A stretch of 60,217 bases of DNA from Pseudoalteromonas neustonica (GCF_001653135.1 NZ_BDDS01000024.1:1-60217), one strand, 5' to 3'; shown: positions 27,897-36,821, counted from the first letter of the stretch. Translations and numbers: made by a program. Notes: generated by a model not told the origin, from the letters alone.

Positions 27897-27925
27897 TTGG
27901 CAGCTGGTCGTATCTGTGATATAAT
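27897..27925 (+). promoter_or_regulatory. Promoter of lpxC
   Basis: A -35 box TTGGCA (27897-27902) is separated by exactly 17 bases from a consensus -10 TATAAT (27920-27925), about 35 bases ahead of the lpxC ATG. It is one of the best sigma-70 promoters in the window, so lpxC can be transcribed separately from the dcw operon. Confidence 0.75.
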
Positions 27926-27960
27926 CCGCCGTCTAACTGTAACTATAAGTGAGCGAACCT

Positions 27961-28872
27961 ATGATTAAACAGCGTACGATTGCAGAAATAGTCAAAGCCA
28001 TAGGAATTGGACTTCATAAAGGTGAGAAGGTCACAATAACTCTCCGACCTGCGAGCGCAAATACTGGGATTGTATTTCGTCGTGTCGACCTTGATCCGGT
28101 TGTTGATTTTGAAACAACACCTGAAGCCGTTGGTGATACGCAATTGTGTACCTGTTTAACAAATAAAGATGGTGTTCGCTTATCAACGACTGAGCACTTA
28201 ATTGCAGCAGTAGCGGCAATGGGTATCGATAATCTAATTGTTGAATTAGATAGCTCAGAAGTACCAATAATGGATGGTAGTGCATTACCATTCATTTACT
28301 TGTTACAAAAAGGCGGCATAGCAGAGCAAAATGCCGCTAAGCGCTTTATTCGTATTAAAGAAAAAGTACGCATTGAAGAAGGTGATAAATGGGCTGAGAT
28401 AGAACCATATGATGGTTTTCATATCGACTTTGAAATCGCTTTTGATCATCCGGCAATCAATGAAAGCCGCCAACGTATCGGTTTAGATATTACTACGCAA
28501 AGCTTCACTGAAGAAATTAGCCGTGCACGTACATTTGGCTTTATGAAAGATATAGAATACATGCATGCAAATAACCTAGCACTAGGTGGTAGCATGGATA
28601 ACGCCGTAGTTTTGGATGAGTTTAAAGTACTTAATCCTAACGGTCTGCGTTATAGCGATGAGTTTGTTAAGCATAAAATTTTAGACTGTGTTGGTGACAT
28701 GTTTATGACAGGCCACAACATCTTAGGCAAAATTACCGCTTATAAGTCAGGTCATGACTTAAACAACAAGTTACTTCGTAAAATTATGGCGACCGAGTCA
28801 GCATGGGAATGGGCTACGTTTGAAAACCCAGTTACTATGCCAGCACCAGGCTTAGAAGTAGCTACAGCTTAA
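27961..28872 (+). CDS. lpxC: UDP-3-O-acyl-N-acetylglucosamine deacetylase LpxC
   Basis: This zinc amidase makes the committed step of lipid A synthesis. From the ATG at 27961 it has 303 residues, starting MIKQRTI as in other LpxC proteins; a GTG at 27949 is less likely. Zinc ligands are visible in TEHLIAAVAAMGI (His near 79) and in KHKILDCVGD (His and Asp near 238-242); the catalytic SGHDLNN motif follows. It sits at the end of the dcw cluster as in E. coli and has its own promoter. A strong hairpin terminator follows. Confidence 0.97.
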   Translation: MIKQRTIAEIVKAIGIGLHKGEKVTITLRPASANTGIVFRRVDLDPVVDFETTPEAVGDTQLCTCLTNKDGVRLSTTEHLIAAVAAMGIDNLIVELDSSEVPIMDGSALPFIYLLQKGGIAEQNAAKRFIRIKEKVRIEEGDKWAEIEPYDGFHIDFEIAFDHPAINESRQRIGLDITTQSFTEEISRARTFGFMKDIEYMHANNLALGGSMDNAVVLDEFKVLNPNGLRYSDEFVKHKILDCVGDMFMTGHNILGKITAYKSGHDLNNKLLRKIMATESAWEWATFENPVTMPAPGLEVATA

Positions 28873-28896
28873 TAGTAGCGCTTAAAAAACAGTTAT

Positions 28897-28928
28897 AAAA
28901 AATGACGCTATTTAGCGTCATTTTTTTT
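28897..28928. terminator. Bidirectional intrinsic terminator after lpxC
   Basis: TGACGCTA (28903-28910) pairs with TAGCGTCA (28913-28920) around a two-base centre, with an A-run before and an eight-T run after. It ends the lpxC transcript and, read from the other strand, that of the convergent yjjG gene. Confidence 0.88.
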
Positions 28929-28951
28929 GCCTAGCCTTTAATACTAAGTTT

Positions 28952-29626
28952 TTACAAGCCTAAAATATTTTGCAGCTGTACAAGCTCGGTAACGTGATAA
29001 GTTGGTTTTATTCCTTCAGGCAACACAACCCCTGGATGCTGCAACCAGCAGCTATCAATCCCCGCATTTTGTGCACCCAAAATATCACTGTTTGCAGTAT
29101 CGCCGACCATTAAAATATGTTCTTTGTTAGGGTTACCCATTAGGTTAAAGGTGTGATCAAAAATTGCAACGGCCGGTTTTGCAATGCCTACTTGTTCTGA
29201 TATAACCAACCAGTCAAACATGTCTTTTAGGCCTGTGTGTTCTAAGCGACGGGCTTGTAATTGTGTAAAACCATTGGTGATAATGCCAAGTTTGGCATGA
29301 GGCTTTAATCTATTAAGTAATTCGACAGCACCTGGAAGTGGTTGGCAGATCTCGGCCATCGCGGTTAAAAAATTATCATTAAGTTGCTGCGCTGGCACGT
29401 TGAGTTTTGTTGCCCACTCACTAAAGCGTGTTACTTGTAAATGACTGGCAGTAATTTTATTGTCTTGGTAGGCAAGCCATAATGATTTATTGGTCACTTG
29501 ATAATGCTGGTAGTCGGCCTCATTAAAATCCACGCCATAAGTGGCGAGCATTCTTTTTAAACCTGCAAAGGCATTAAAGCTGAATAGGGTTTCGTCTGCA
29601 TCAAATAAAACGTGGGTATACTTCAT
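28952..29626 (-). CDS. yjjG: Pyrimidine 5'-nucleotidase YjjG (HAD family)
   Basis: This HAD-superfamily phosphatase of 224 residues has motif I FDADETLFSF (about residues 8-17), motif II IITNGFTQLQARRLE near 114, motif III with KPA near 149, and motif IV MVGDTANSDILGAQNAG near 172. E. coli YjjG dephosphorylates dUMP and dTMP and non-canonical nucleotides. Its start shares one base with the yjjX stop (TAATG), so the two form an operon for house-cleaning of aberrant nucleotides. Confidence 0.9.
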   Translation of the reverse strand: MKYTHVLFDADETLFSFNAFAGLKRMLATYGVDFNEADYQHYQVTNKSLWLAYQDNKITASHLQVTRFSEWATKLNVPAQQLNDNFLTAMAEICQPLPGAVELLNRLKPHAKLGIITNGFTQLQARRLEHTGLKDMFDWLVISEQVGIAKPAVAIFDHTFNLMGNPNKEHILMVGDTANSDILGAQNAGIDSCWLQHPGVVLPEGIKPTYHVTELVQLQNILGL

Positions 29627-30171
29627 TAAACTTCCTTACTGTATAGATCCGGGTGTAAAAAAGGTGCCATAGCGAGGGTCAGGGCTTGTGTGTATGTGCT
29701 TTCACGTGTGGCATGATGGTTAGTAAGTAGGCCAATAGCCCCACCTTGTTGTTTTATATTGGTTGTATTAAACGCATTGTCCATAACATCACCTAGCTCT
29801 TTACCTTGCAGTAATGCGTTATAAAGACTCTGCGGAAGTGGTAAATTACTGCTGCGGCCTATTGCACGTTGTTGGTTATCAGCAATAACAACATAAGCAA
29901 AGGTCGCAGGCCCGTAGCTGAATTGCTCTGCACCACCTTCCATTGCTACGTAAAAATCGGCTTGATAGTGCTGTTGGCAATGTAATACGCGATTTTGTGC
30001 GCCAATTCGGGTTTCATCTTCACCTATAGGTTGATCCGGTACGTCTGATGGAGCGTTAACACCTTGGCAATCTATAGCTATGTTAGGGTAAAAGAGATGA
30101 AAGATACTGCGTGCCGCACTTATCTTCACTGGATTTTTTGATCCCACAATAATGCGAAGTGACTCTGTCAT
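29626..30171 (-). CDS. yjjX: Inosine/xanthosine triphosphatase YjjX
   Basis: This enzyme hydrolyses ITP and XTP to keep them out of RNA and DNA. Visible are IIVGSKNPVKISAAR (about residues 7-21), GEDETRIGAQNRV near 51 and the active-site region YVAMEGGAEQF near 74. The ATG at 30171 is chosen because AGGAG lies eight bases upstream and the family starts there; it gives 181 residues. The MITE-like element at 30205-30470 ends 33 bases upstream and must lie in or near its promoter. Confidence 0.9.
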   Translation of the reverse strand: MTESLRIIVGSKNPVKISAARSIFHLFYPNIAIDCQGVNAPSDVPDQPIGEDETRIGAQNRVLHCQQHYQADFYVAMEGGAEQFSYGPATFAYVVIADNQQRAIGRSSNLPLPQSLYNALLQGKELGDVMDNAFNTTNIKQQGGAIGLLTNHHATRESTYTQALTLAMAPFLHPDLYSKEV

Positions 30172-30204
30172 ACTGACTTCTCCTTTTATGATGAAGTCAG
30201 TAGT

Positions 30205-30470
30205 GTATACCCAAGCCACCTCAAGATGCGAGCGTCGTTGGAATTAAAAGCGATTTAGACAAGGCATTGATTGCAAATAATGGTTGTTCCCTTGTTAAAA
30301 TCAATAACGCAGTATAAATCGCTTTTAAACTAACCCTTTGGGCGTTTCACAGGAACTTACTCTCATCGTTGTTCCTTCTTAAAAGGGATTGCCATTGCTG
30401 CAAAGTAACGCCTTGATATTAAGCCCCTGTGAAACGCTGAATTCTGTATCTTGAGGTGGCTTGGGTATAC
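30205..30470. repeat. MITE-like inverted-repeat element (type B) between prkB and yjjX
   Basis: A 266-bp element whose ends are perfect 23-base inverted repeats (30205-30227 and 30448-30470, opening GTATACCCAAGCCACC). Nested inside are GCGTTTCACAGG (30342-30353) with its complement at 30426-30437, and a pair around TAAATCGCTTTT. It has no reading frame of note. Part of its interior matches the interior of the element at 5868-6141 although the ends differ. It lies between prkB and yjjX, both on the reverse strand. Confidence 0.78.
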
Positions 30471-30500
30471 ATAAGCTATTTATTTCAGCAAGCGGTTTTT

Positions 30501-31400
30501 TTAAATAGGTAAGTCAACAGGAGCTAATTCGGCAAGGGCGCGTTTTTTTAAGATAATATCTTTAATGAGTGGGGTTAAAACTAACTCCATCGCAAGACCC
30601 ATTTTTCCACCCGGTACTACAAGTGTATTAATACGCGACATAAAGCTGCCTTCAATCATGCGTAAGTAATAAGGAAAATCAACATCGTCAATACCTCTAA
30701 AGCGAATAACAACAAAGCTTTCATCAAGGGATGGAATATCTTTTGCACTAAAAGGATTTGAGGTATCAACCGTTGGTACGCGTTGAAAGTTGATATGGGT
30801 ACGCGAGAACTGCGGTGTAATGTGATTAATATAATCATCCATACTGCGAACTATTGAGCCCATCACAGCTTCACGAGAGTGACCTCGTTCAGATGTGTCG
30901 CGAATTAATTTCTGGATCCACTCAAGGTTGATGATTGGCACCATGCCAATCAATAAATCGACGTGTTTAGCAACATCATGATCTTGATCGACTACGCCAC
31001 CATGAAGCCCTTCGTAAAATAAGATATCAGTGTTATTTTCAAGCTCTTGCCATGGAGTAAACGTACCGGGTAGTTGGTTATATGGCACAGCTTCATCAAA
31101 TGTGTGTAAGTAGCGACGTAACTTGCCGGCGCCAGTATCCCCATAATTACTAAATAACCCTTCCAGTGCCGCAAAGTCATTTGCCTCACGGCCAAAGTAG
31201 CTAATGTGTTTACCTTCTTGTTGCGCTTCGCGTACTTTTTTATCCATTTCTGGGCGTGTATAGCGGTGAAAGCTATCACCTTCTATAAACGCGGCCTCGA
31301 TATTAAGACTGCGAAATATATGCTTAATAGCATTTGTAGTGGTGGTAGTACCCGCACCCGATGAACCCGTGATTGCAATAATAGGATGTTTAGCTGACAT
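30501..31400 (-). CDS. prkB: Phosphoribulokinase-like P-loop kinase PrkB
   Basis: This 299-residue protein starts at MSAKHP exactly as E. coli PrkB and has the P-loop ITGSSGAGTTTTT near residues 10-22, EGDSFHRYTRPEMD near 40, YEGLHGG near 130 and NLEWIQKLIRDTSERGHSRE near 160. It belongs to the uridine kinase/phosphoribulokinase fold but occurs in non-autotrophs and its substrate is not established. In-frame ATG codons at 31412 and 31424 would add a few residues. The CRP-linked neighbourhood seen in E. coli is not present here. Confidence 0.88.
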   Translation of the reverse strand: MSAKHPIIAITGSSGAGTTTTTNAIKHIFRSLNIEAAFIEGDSFHRYTRPEMDKKVREAQQEGKHISYFGREANDFAALEGLFSNYGDTGAGKLRRYLHTFDEAVPYNQLPGTFTPWQELENNTDILFYEGLHGGVVDQDHDVAKHVDLLIGMVPIINLEWIQKLIRDTSERGHSREAVMGSIVRSMDDYINHITPQFSRTHINFQRVPTVDTSNPFSAKDIPSLDESFVVIRFRGIDDVDFPYYLRMIEGSFMSRINTLVVPGGKMGLAMELVLTPLIKDIILKKRALAELAPVDLPI

Positions 31401-31516
31401 AGTTGTTCTCATTTTAAGTAGCACCCTAGTTATAAGGGTTAGTTAGGGGCTAGGTCAAGTGACAGGCGCACTTAATTAGCGCTATTATAGAGGAAGAATA
31501 ATAATGAGAGATTCAT

Positions 31517-32386
31517 ATGAAATTGATTTCACCTTTGCTGGGCTTAATGGCCACTTTAGCAATAACGTCGTATTCGAGTTTAGCGGCTATGCCAAAAAGC
31601 GAAATCTTACTCGCTGATGTTAATACTGAGTATGGTTTACAGGTTAGTCGTATTACTGATGGCGATGTTTACAATAATCAGCCCCTACTTACCAAAAGTG
31701 GTATTTATTTCACTAAAGAAGTGCAAAATAATGAGCAAAGCCAAACAGAGCTCGTTTTTTATAATTTCGCCGATCAGCAAACAACTAATTTAACGAATAC
31801 TGCTGTGAGCGAGTATTCGCCTACCTTAACACCTGACGGCAGCGCTCTTTCTGCAATTGTTGTTGAAGCTAATGGTAAGCAAAAGTTATGGCAATATCCG
31901 TTTGATAAAAACGTTGCGCCAAGGCGTATTTTTGAGTGGGTAGAACCCGTTGGTTATCATGCGTGGGGTATTAATAATGACGTGGTGATGTTTATTCTAG
32001 GTAAACCTCATACACTGCAGTACACCCATGTAGCTGCTGCGAAACCAGAAGTAGTTGCGAGTGACATTGGCCGCACGCTTACGTTCAATAAACAGCTTGG
32101 TGCTTATACTTTTAACTATACAAAGCAGCAACAGCAGTGGCTGGCAAGTTTTGATGCAAAACAAAATCAAGTAACGGATTTATTTAGGTTACCGAAATCT
32201 GTGCAAGACTATGCATTTAAAGGTGCAGACACTGTAATTTATGCTGTGGATAATCGCGTTTATCAACGCAACCTGAGTGAACCTGAGATTGTATCCCTGT
32301 GGCTAGATTTAACACCTTACTGCGAGACGAAAATTACTCGTATGAGCTACTTAAATAATCAACTTGCTTTTGTCTGCACAAAGTAA
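31517..32386 (+). CDS. Secreted TolB-like beta-propeller protein, function unknown
   Basis: A 289-residue protein with a signal peptide (about residues 1-24, ending SLAA). Repeated strand patterns such as LVFYNFADQQTTNLT with YSPTLTPDGSALSAIV, and LWQYPFDKN, resemble TolB/PD40 blades, so a periplasmic beta-propeller is likely. No catalytic motif is visible. A GAGAG ribosome site precedes the ATG. It stands alone, divergent from prkB, and a hairpin follows. Confidence 0.65.
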   Translation: MKLISPLLGLMATLAITSYSSLAAMPKSEILLADVNTEYGLQVSRITDGDVYNNQPLLTKSGIYFTKEVQNNEQSQTELVFYNFADQQTTNLTNTAVSEYSPTLTPDGSALSAIVVEANGKQKLWQYPFDKNVAPRRIFEWVEPVGYHAWGINNDVVMFILGKPHTLQYTHVAAAKPEVVASDIGRTLTFNKQLGAYTFNYTKQQQQWLASFDAKQNQVTDLFRLPKSVQDYAFKGADTVIYAVDNRVYQRNLSEPEIVSLWLDLTPYCETKITRMSYLNNQLAFVCTK

Positions 32387-32391
32387 AGGCT

Positions 32392-32425
32392 GGTTTAATT
32401 AATCATAGCAGTGGTTAATTAAACC
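32392..32425. terminator. Hairpin after the TolB-like gene, possible terminator
   Basis: GGTTTAATTAA (32392-32402) pairs perfectly with TTAATTAAACC (32415-32425) around a 12-base loop, just past the stop of the preceding gene. The stem is AT-rich and there is no strong T-run, so termination is only possible. Confidence 0.4.
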
Positions 32426-32489
32426 TATTTAAATGGTTTTACTGTAGTGTAAGCCATCACGTTATTGTAATGAATTAACAAGGATCATT

Positions 32490-32855
32490 ATGCCAGTCAG
32501 CGCAGAGCAAGTAACAGAGCAGTTAATAGCACTTAAGTGTCGTAGCAATTTTAAAATAAAGAATATTACCGAGTTTATGCTACCAAGTTCAAAAGAAGCC
32601 ATTTATTTACATATTGAAGGCGGCCAACCTAAAATTGTCATTCGCCCAGCTTTTGAAGTGTTTAGTGATGATTTTTCTGCACTTGATGGGGTTTCACGGA
32701 TCAGCGATGTTTTTCATAATAATGAGATGACCCGCTTTCCTACTCGAATTTATAAAAGTGCGAATCCAATACATTATGGTGTTGCGTTTAAAATAGGCAC
32801 TGAAAAATCGGCAAAAGAGTTTATTGAATTATTGCTTAAAATTATGAATGGTTAG
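32490..32855 (+). CDS. Conserved-looking protein of unknown function
   Basis: A 121-residue soluble, mixed alpha/beta protein with no signal peptide, no membrane segment and no motif recognised. AAGGATC lies at a proper distance from the ATG, and codon use matches the neighbours, so it is probably a real gene. Its last eight bases overlap the next gene, indicating coupling. Confidence 0.55.
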   Translation: MPVSAEQVTEQLIALKCRSNFKIKNITEFMLPSSKEAIYLHIEGGQPKIVIRPAFEVFSDDFSALDGVSRISDVFHNNEMTRFPTRIYKSANPIHYGVAFKIGTEKSAKEFIELLLKIMNG

Positions 32856-33276
32856 GCTTTTTTCAGGTAACCGCAGGTATGATTATTTAATAAAAATTAA
32901 TGGATTGGGTTATGCAATAAAGCACAACCAGTTTGTTAGTAACAATGAACCGATACCTGCAGGTTGCTTTGCACAATTAATGACAAACCTAAATGGTGAT
33001 AATACAACCGCAGCGGTATTTATTGAGTCTGCAAATTTACGTGGCTGTAATGCAGCTAACTACCCTTACCCTGGTGGAGATGAAACACTGATCACATATA
33101 GTATTGAAAAAATACTCCCCACTCATAGCTATCAATTGAAGGTATGTGAAAGAAGCACTGAAGGTAGTATGTCGGGCAGTTGTGATAACGTTTTAGTTAA
33201 ATTTACTCATCTAGATTATCAGCTGCCAAATAGTACTAAGCAGGTGTTATCGGTTATTAAACTCGGTGAATGGTAG
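32848..33276 (+). CDS. Unknown protein overlapping its upstream neighbour
   Basis: A 142-residue protein with four cysteines (in PAGCFAQL, RGCNAANY, VCERS and SGSCDN) that could form disulfides, yet with no clear signal peptide from the ATG at 32848. No family is recognised. The overlap with the upstream gene points to a shared transcript. A real start further upstream, in another frame of the neighbour, cannot be excluded. A terminator follows. Confidence 0.5.
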   Translation: MVRLFSGNRRYDYLIKINGLGYAIKHNQFVSNNEPIPAGCFAQLMTNLNGDNTTAAVFIESANLRGCNAANYPYPGGDETLITYSIEKILPTHSYQLKVCERSTEGSMSGSCDNVLVKFTHLDYQLPNSTKQVLSVIKLGEW

Positions 33277-33303
33277 TTTTAGGTTGTTTATCTTCAGACC
33301 CAT

Positions 33304-33338
33304 GAAAAAACGGCAAACTACTGGCTTGCCGTTTTTTA
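33304..33338. terminator. Bidirectional intrinsic terminator
   Basis: AAAAAACGGCAA pairs with TTGCCGTTTTTT around a nine-base loop between two convergent genes. The A-run on one side and T-run on the other let it stop transcription from both strands. Confidence 0.85.
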
Positions 33339-33352
33339 GTTTACAGCGAAGG

Positions 33353-35923
33353 TTAACGCTTTAAGAAGCTATTAACGGATGCTAACTCACGTTCTTTTAA
33401 TGCAATACACGTGTTAATGCCTTCTGCTAGTTTGCTTAATGAGCGGGCATAACCTGGCACTTCAGATATTTTATCAGTGAAGAAAGCTTGAGTGGTTTTT
33501 AAACTGCTGGCATCACAACCGGCAGTTGTATAATACGGTAAGTTCGGCAGTGCGAATGGCGGTAAATTAGCGGCCACACTATCGTAATTGGTATAAACCC
33601 ATTTGATCAATCGCGCTTCACGTTCTGGTGTATATTTTTGACCAGATAAAATAGTTCGCATATCTGACGCGGTCACATCATCCGTAAGGCTGTAATCTAG
33701 TACTGCTTTTTGTAGCTCAGGTTTTCCAAAATAACTCATCGCAGCGAGCATTTTAGTGCGAACTTGTGGGTCTTTAGTGGTTTTAAATGTATTCATGTAA
33801 GCGTCAAGTAAGTTCTTGTCGCCATGAAATGCAGCTAAATTTAAGTAGGTAGATGCTAAATATGGGTCTACTTTACTTGGATTATTTAAATAAACACGTG
33901 CTTGGGCTTTCGCTGTATTGATCACACTTTGATCTTCGCCATCAAACCCTAAACGAGAAACAACCTGTGTGCGTAATTGCGAAATTGCGGCATCTTCTCC
34001 TATTTTTGCTGTTAAACCATATTGCTTAGCTGCAGGTGTGATGCTCTTTCGGATAAATTCAGGCCAAAGGTGCTGATTGCTTGCATCTTCAAAGGTACGC
34101 TTTTGCGAAGCTAGATAAGCCAAAGCGGTATTTGCTACACGTGGGTGCTTGTCACTTATAAAGGTCTCTAGTGTTTGCATTAAATGCGCAGCTGAAATAA
34201 CACCGGCATCTAGCAGTGCATCAGCGGCAGATAATAGCGCTAAACGTTCGCGTACAGTCAATGTATCGGCGGCTTTATTGATTAGTGCTGCAAACTGTTT
34301 ATCGTCTAATACCCAGCGGTAGTAACCCAGAGCGCCTTGATCTGGATAAATCCATTCAGGTTCAAACTCAAGCTCAATGGTTTGATTTTCTTTGGTTAGA
34401 AGTATGCTAGCAGTTTTTACTTGGTCGCCAGCACCATATTTTATTGCAACAGGTACATTCCAAAGCTGTGCGGGGGCATCAACACCTGCGTTAGTGAAGC
34501 GGCTTTGGTTAATAGTAACCATTTTACCTTGCTGGCTTACTTTTACGAGTGGGAAAGAAGATTGCTCTATAAACGATTTTAAAACCCCTGCAACGTCTTT
34601 ATTCGAGGCTTTACCAAGGGCTTGCCATAAGTCAGCCGCTTCTGCATTTTTATAGGAAAACTCTTTCAGGTAAGCACGAATGCCCTGTTGGAATGCTTCT
34701 TCACCAATCCAATTCTCGACCATAGCTAAAACAGCGCTACCTTTGCTGTAAGCTAGGCCTAAACCATCCATTATATCGGCTTCGGTTTTAATTGGTTTGC
34801 GGATTGGTTTAGTGCTTAAACGAGCGTCTAATGCCATTACATTATTTTGCGGTAGATCTAGGTGTGATTCAAATTCTGGGTTTAGCTGTGTTGTAATTTT
34901 AGCCGCCATCCAGCTTGCAAATGCTTCGTTTAGCCATAAATCATTCCACCACTTCATGGTCACTAAATTACCGTACCATTGGTGTGCAAGCTCGTGCGCT
35001 ATGATAGAGATGTTACGTTGTTTTTTACTGCGAGTAGCGGTTGCTAAATCAAGTAGCAAGATATCTTCACGGTATGTTACTAAGCCTGAATTTTCCATTG
35101 CGCCGAATGGAAACTCTGGAACAGCTACTGAATCAAGTTTTTTATAAACGTAAGGAATACCAAAGTAATCTTCAAGAGCCGCTAGCACTTTAGGCATCGC
35201 TTGTGCTGCATATTCACCTAAATGAATTTTACCTTGAGGAGTAATAATACGCCCAGGTATTGGCATGTCTTTGACTTCACGCTCTTCAAATGGTCCAACA
35301 GCCATTGCCACTAAATAGGAAGGGATTGGTGGTGTTTTATCAAAGAAGTGGGTCGTCATATCACCATTTACAGTGGTTTTTAACTCAGGTGTATTGGCAT
35401 AGACTTTTTGTGAGCTCGGGGCTGTAATCGTTAATTGAAATGGGATCTTATAACTTGGCTCATCAAAAACAGGGAAGGCGCGGCGAGCATCGCTCATTTC
35501 AAATTGTGTAAATAGATAAGGTACCCCTTGATCTAATGTTTTATATAAGCCGACACTTTGACGATTATAAGGGGCAGTAAAGTCTATTTTTAAGGTGTAT
35601 TTACCAGGTTGAATTTGCTCGTCACAGCTAAATTTAACTTTACCTGTTTTTAGCATTTCAGTGCTTAAATCACAGTTTTTTGTGCCGAGCAGCTTGACCA
35701 TTTGAGTTGCATAATCAACTCCATTAAGCTCAATATATTTTGTTGGCTTAAGAACTTCAAGACTAATTTCAGTCATACCACTGAAAGTATCTTGAGCTGG
35801 ATCAAGGGTTAAAGATACGTGTTGAGAGCTTGGTTTTGCCAGCTTTTCAATAACATATTCATTAGCGTGAGCTGAGCTCACTGCAATAGCGACACTGAGC
35901 GTCAGTAGGCTTTTAATAAACAT
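33353..35923 (-). CDS. Secreted M1-family aminopeptidase
   Basis: An 856-residue zinc aminopeptidase with a signal peptide (about residues 1-20, ending SSAHA). The exopeptidase motif GAMEN is near 274, and the zinc site HELAHQWYG near 309-317 with the third ligand Glu in WLNEAFASW near 330. A C-terminal helical domain of the ERAP1 type spans about 530-840. It differs from cytoplasmic PepN in having a signal peptide, so it probably works in the periplasm or outside on peptides. It is monocistronic. Confidence 0.92.
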   Translation of the reverse strand: MFIKSLLTLSVAIAVSSAHANEYVIEKLAKPSSQHVSLTLDPAQDTFSGMTEISLEVLKPTKYIELNGVDYATQMVKLLGTKNCDLSTEMLKTGKVKFSCDEQIQPGKYTLKIDFTAPYNRQSVGLYKTLDQGVPYLFTQFEMSDARRAFPVFDEPSYKIPFQLTITAPSSQKVYANTPELKTTVNGDMTTHFFDKTPPIPSYLVAMAVGPFEEREVKDMPIPGRIITPQGKIHLGEYAAQAMPKVLAALEDYFGIPYVYKKLDSVAVPEFPFGAMENSGLVTYREDILLLDLATATRSKKQRNISIIAHELAHQWYGNLVTMKWWNDLWLNEAFASWMAAKITTQLNPEFESHLDLPQNNVMALDARLSTKPIRKPIKTEADIMDGLGLAYSKGSAVLAMVENWIGEEAFQQGIRAYLKEFSYKNAEAADLWQALGKASNKDVAGVLKSFIEQSSFPLVKVSQQGKMVTINQSRFTNAGVDAPAQLWNVPVAIKYGAGDQVKTASILLTKENQTIELEFEPEWIYPDQGALGYYRWVLDDKQFAALINKAADTLTVRERLALLSAADALLDAGVISAAHLMQTLETFISDKHPRVANTALAYLASQKRTFEDASNQHLWPEFIRKSITPAAKQYGLTAKIGEDAAISQLRTQVVSRLGFDGEDQSVINTAKAQARVYLNNPSKVDPYLASTYLNLAAFHGDKNLLDAYMNTFKTTKDPQVRTKMLAAMSYFGKPELQKAVLDYSLTDDVTASDMRTILSGQKYTPEREARLIKWVYTNYDSVAANLPPFALPNLPYYTTAGCDASSLKTTQAFFTDKISEVPGYARSLSKLAEGINTCIALKERELASVNSFLKR

Positions 35924-36050
35924 AAGGGGATCCTGATTTTTCTTGTTAGAAGTTATGTACTAAAAATATAGAAAAAGAATTTTAGTAGCGTACAAATCAT
36001 CCTAACAGCTTTTTCTCGGTGAGTAATGAAGTAGTTGGTAACAAGGTTTA

Positions 36051-36731
36051 TCAAATAGTGTGACGCTGCAAGAACCGTTGCCAGTGAGCTTGGGGGTTGA
36101 TTACGCGTATTTGTTGGATGATATTACTAAGGGTTGCTACATCTGCAAAATCAGTAGGCTCATATTCATTAAAGCCGAGCAGGTAATTAAATGCAGCTTT
36201 GTTATCAGCTTGGATAGCGTAAATGCGAATTTGCTGCTCAAAATTGAGGCGTAGGCTACTAATTGCTGTTTTCATACCGAGTTGGTCGATACTGGGAATA
36301 TCACACTTTTGTAAGTAGCCAGCGCGATCTCCTTCACCAGAGAACCAGATACGTACTTTTTCGCTATATCGGCCTGACTTTGCTGGTAAGTCAAATAGTA
36401 AGCGAGTATGCCCCTGCTGTTTAACCAAGGTGATATAGTCGTCTAAACCGGCATCAAATAGTGCTTGGTGTACGGGAACAATACGGGCTTTTATTTTTCC
36501 ATGAGTGTGGAAATGAAAACATAGAATATGCTGATGAACAATAATATCACTTAGCTGCAAATGGCCAATTTCATCGCTATAGGCGCCGCTGTAATATGCA
36601 ATCAAAGGTAACCAAAAGTGCCAATGCTTAGCTTGCTCTCGAGGTAAGCGAATATCCCCATAAATATAGCCATGGGAAAGGGTGTGTAACTCCATAGTGG
36701 AAAAGGGGCGGCGACCAAGATGGGATTTCAA
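36051..36731 (-). CDS. Degenerate tyrosine-recombinase-like protein, probably not a recombinase
   Basis: The 226 residues follow the layout of a phage-integrase catalytic domain: WLPLIAYYSGAYSDEIGHLQ (about residues 41-60) corresponds to the usual GAR-x-x-E-L segment, ARIVPVHQALFDAGLDDYI (about 84-102) to the RxxPIHPxL segment, and SSLRLNFEQQ to the HxxRH box. The first catalytic Arg is replaced by Tyr, the HxxRH box reads SSLRL, and no clear tyrosine nucleophile follows LLGFNEYEP. It therefore looks catalytically dead. The TTG start has AAGG eight bases upstream; an ATG at 36695 is the alternative. No attachment sites or phage genes are nearby. Confidence 0.55.
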   Translation of the reverse strand: MKSHLGRRPFSTMELHTLSHGYIYGDIRLPREQAKHWHFWLPLIAYYSGAYSDEIGHLQLSDIIVHQHILCFHFHTHGKIKARIVPVHQALFDAGLDDYITLVKQQGHTRLLFDLPAKSGRYSEKVRIWFSGEGDRAGYLQKCDIPSIDQLGMKTAISSLRLNFEQQIRIYAIQADNKAAFNYLLGFNEYEPTDFADVATLSNIIQQIRVINPQAHWQRFLQRHTI

Positions 36732-36821
36732 CGTAAGTACCTTGAAAGTAAAGACTTGCGCTAGTTTATACCCAAGTGTTTAGGAAATAAACCAGCACAG
36801 TAACGCAATGCTAAATAATGC

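Noticed and set aside
30992..31279. Second frame inside prkB on the same strand
   Set aside because: It is entirely within the conserved PrkB frame, and its translation shows no recognisable pattern.
34392..35147. Forward-strand frames opposite the M1 aminopeptidase gene
   Set aside because: They are antisense to the zinc-binding and GAMEN regions, which are clearly the coding strand.
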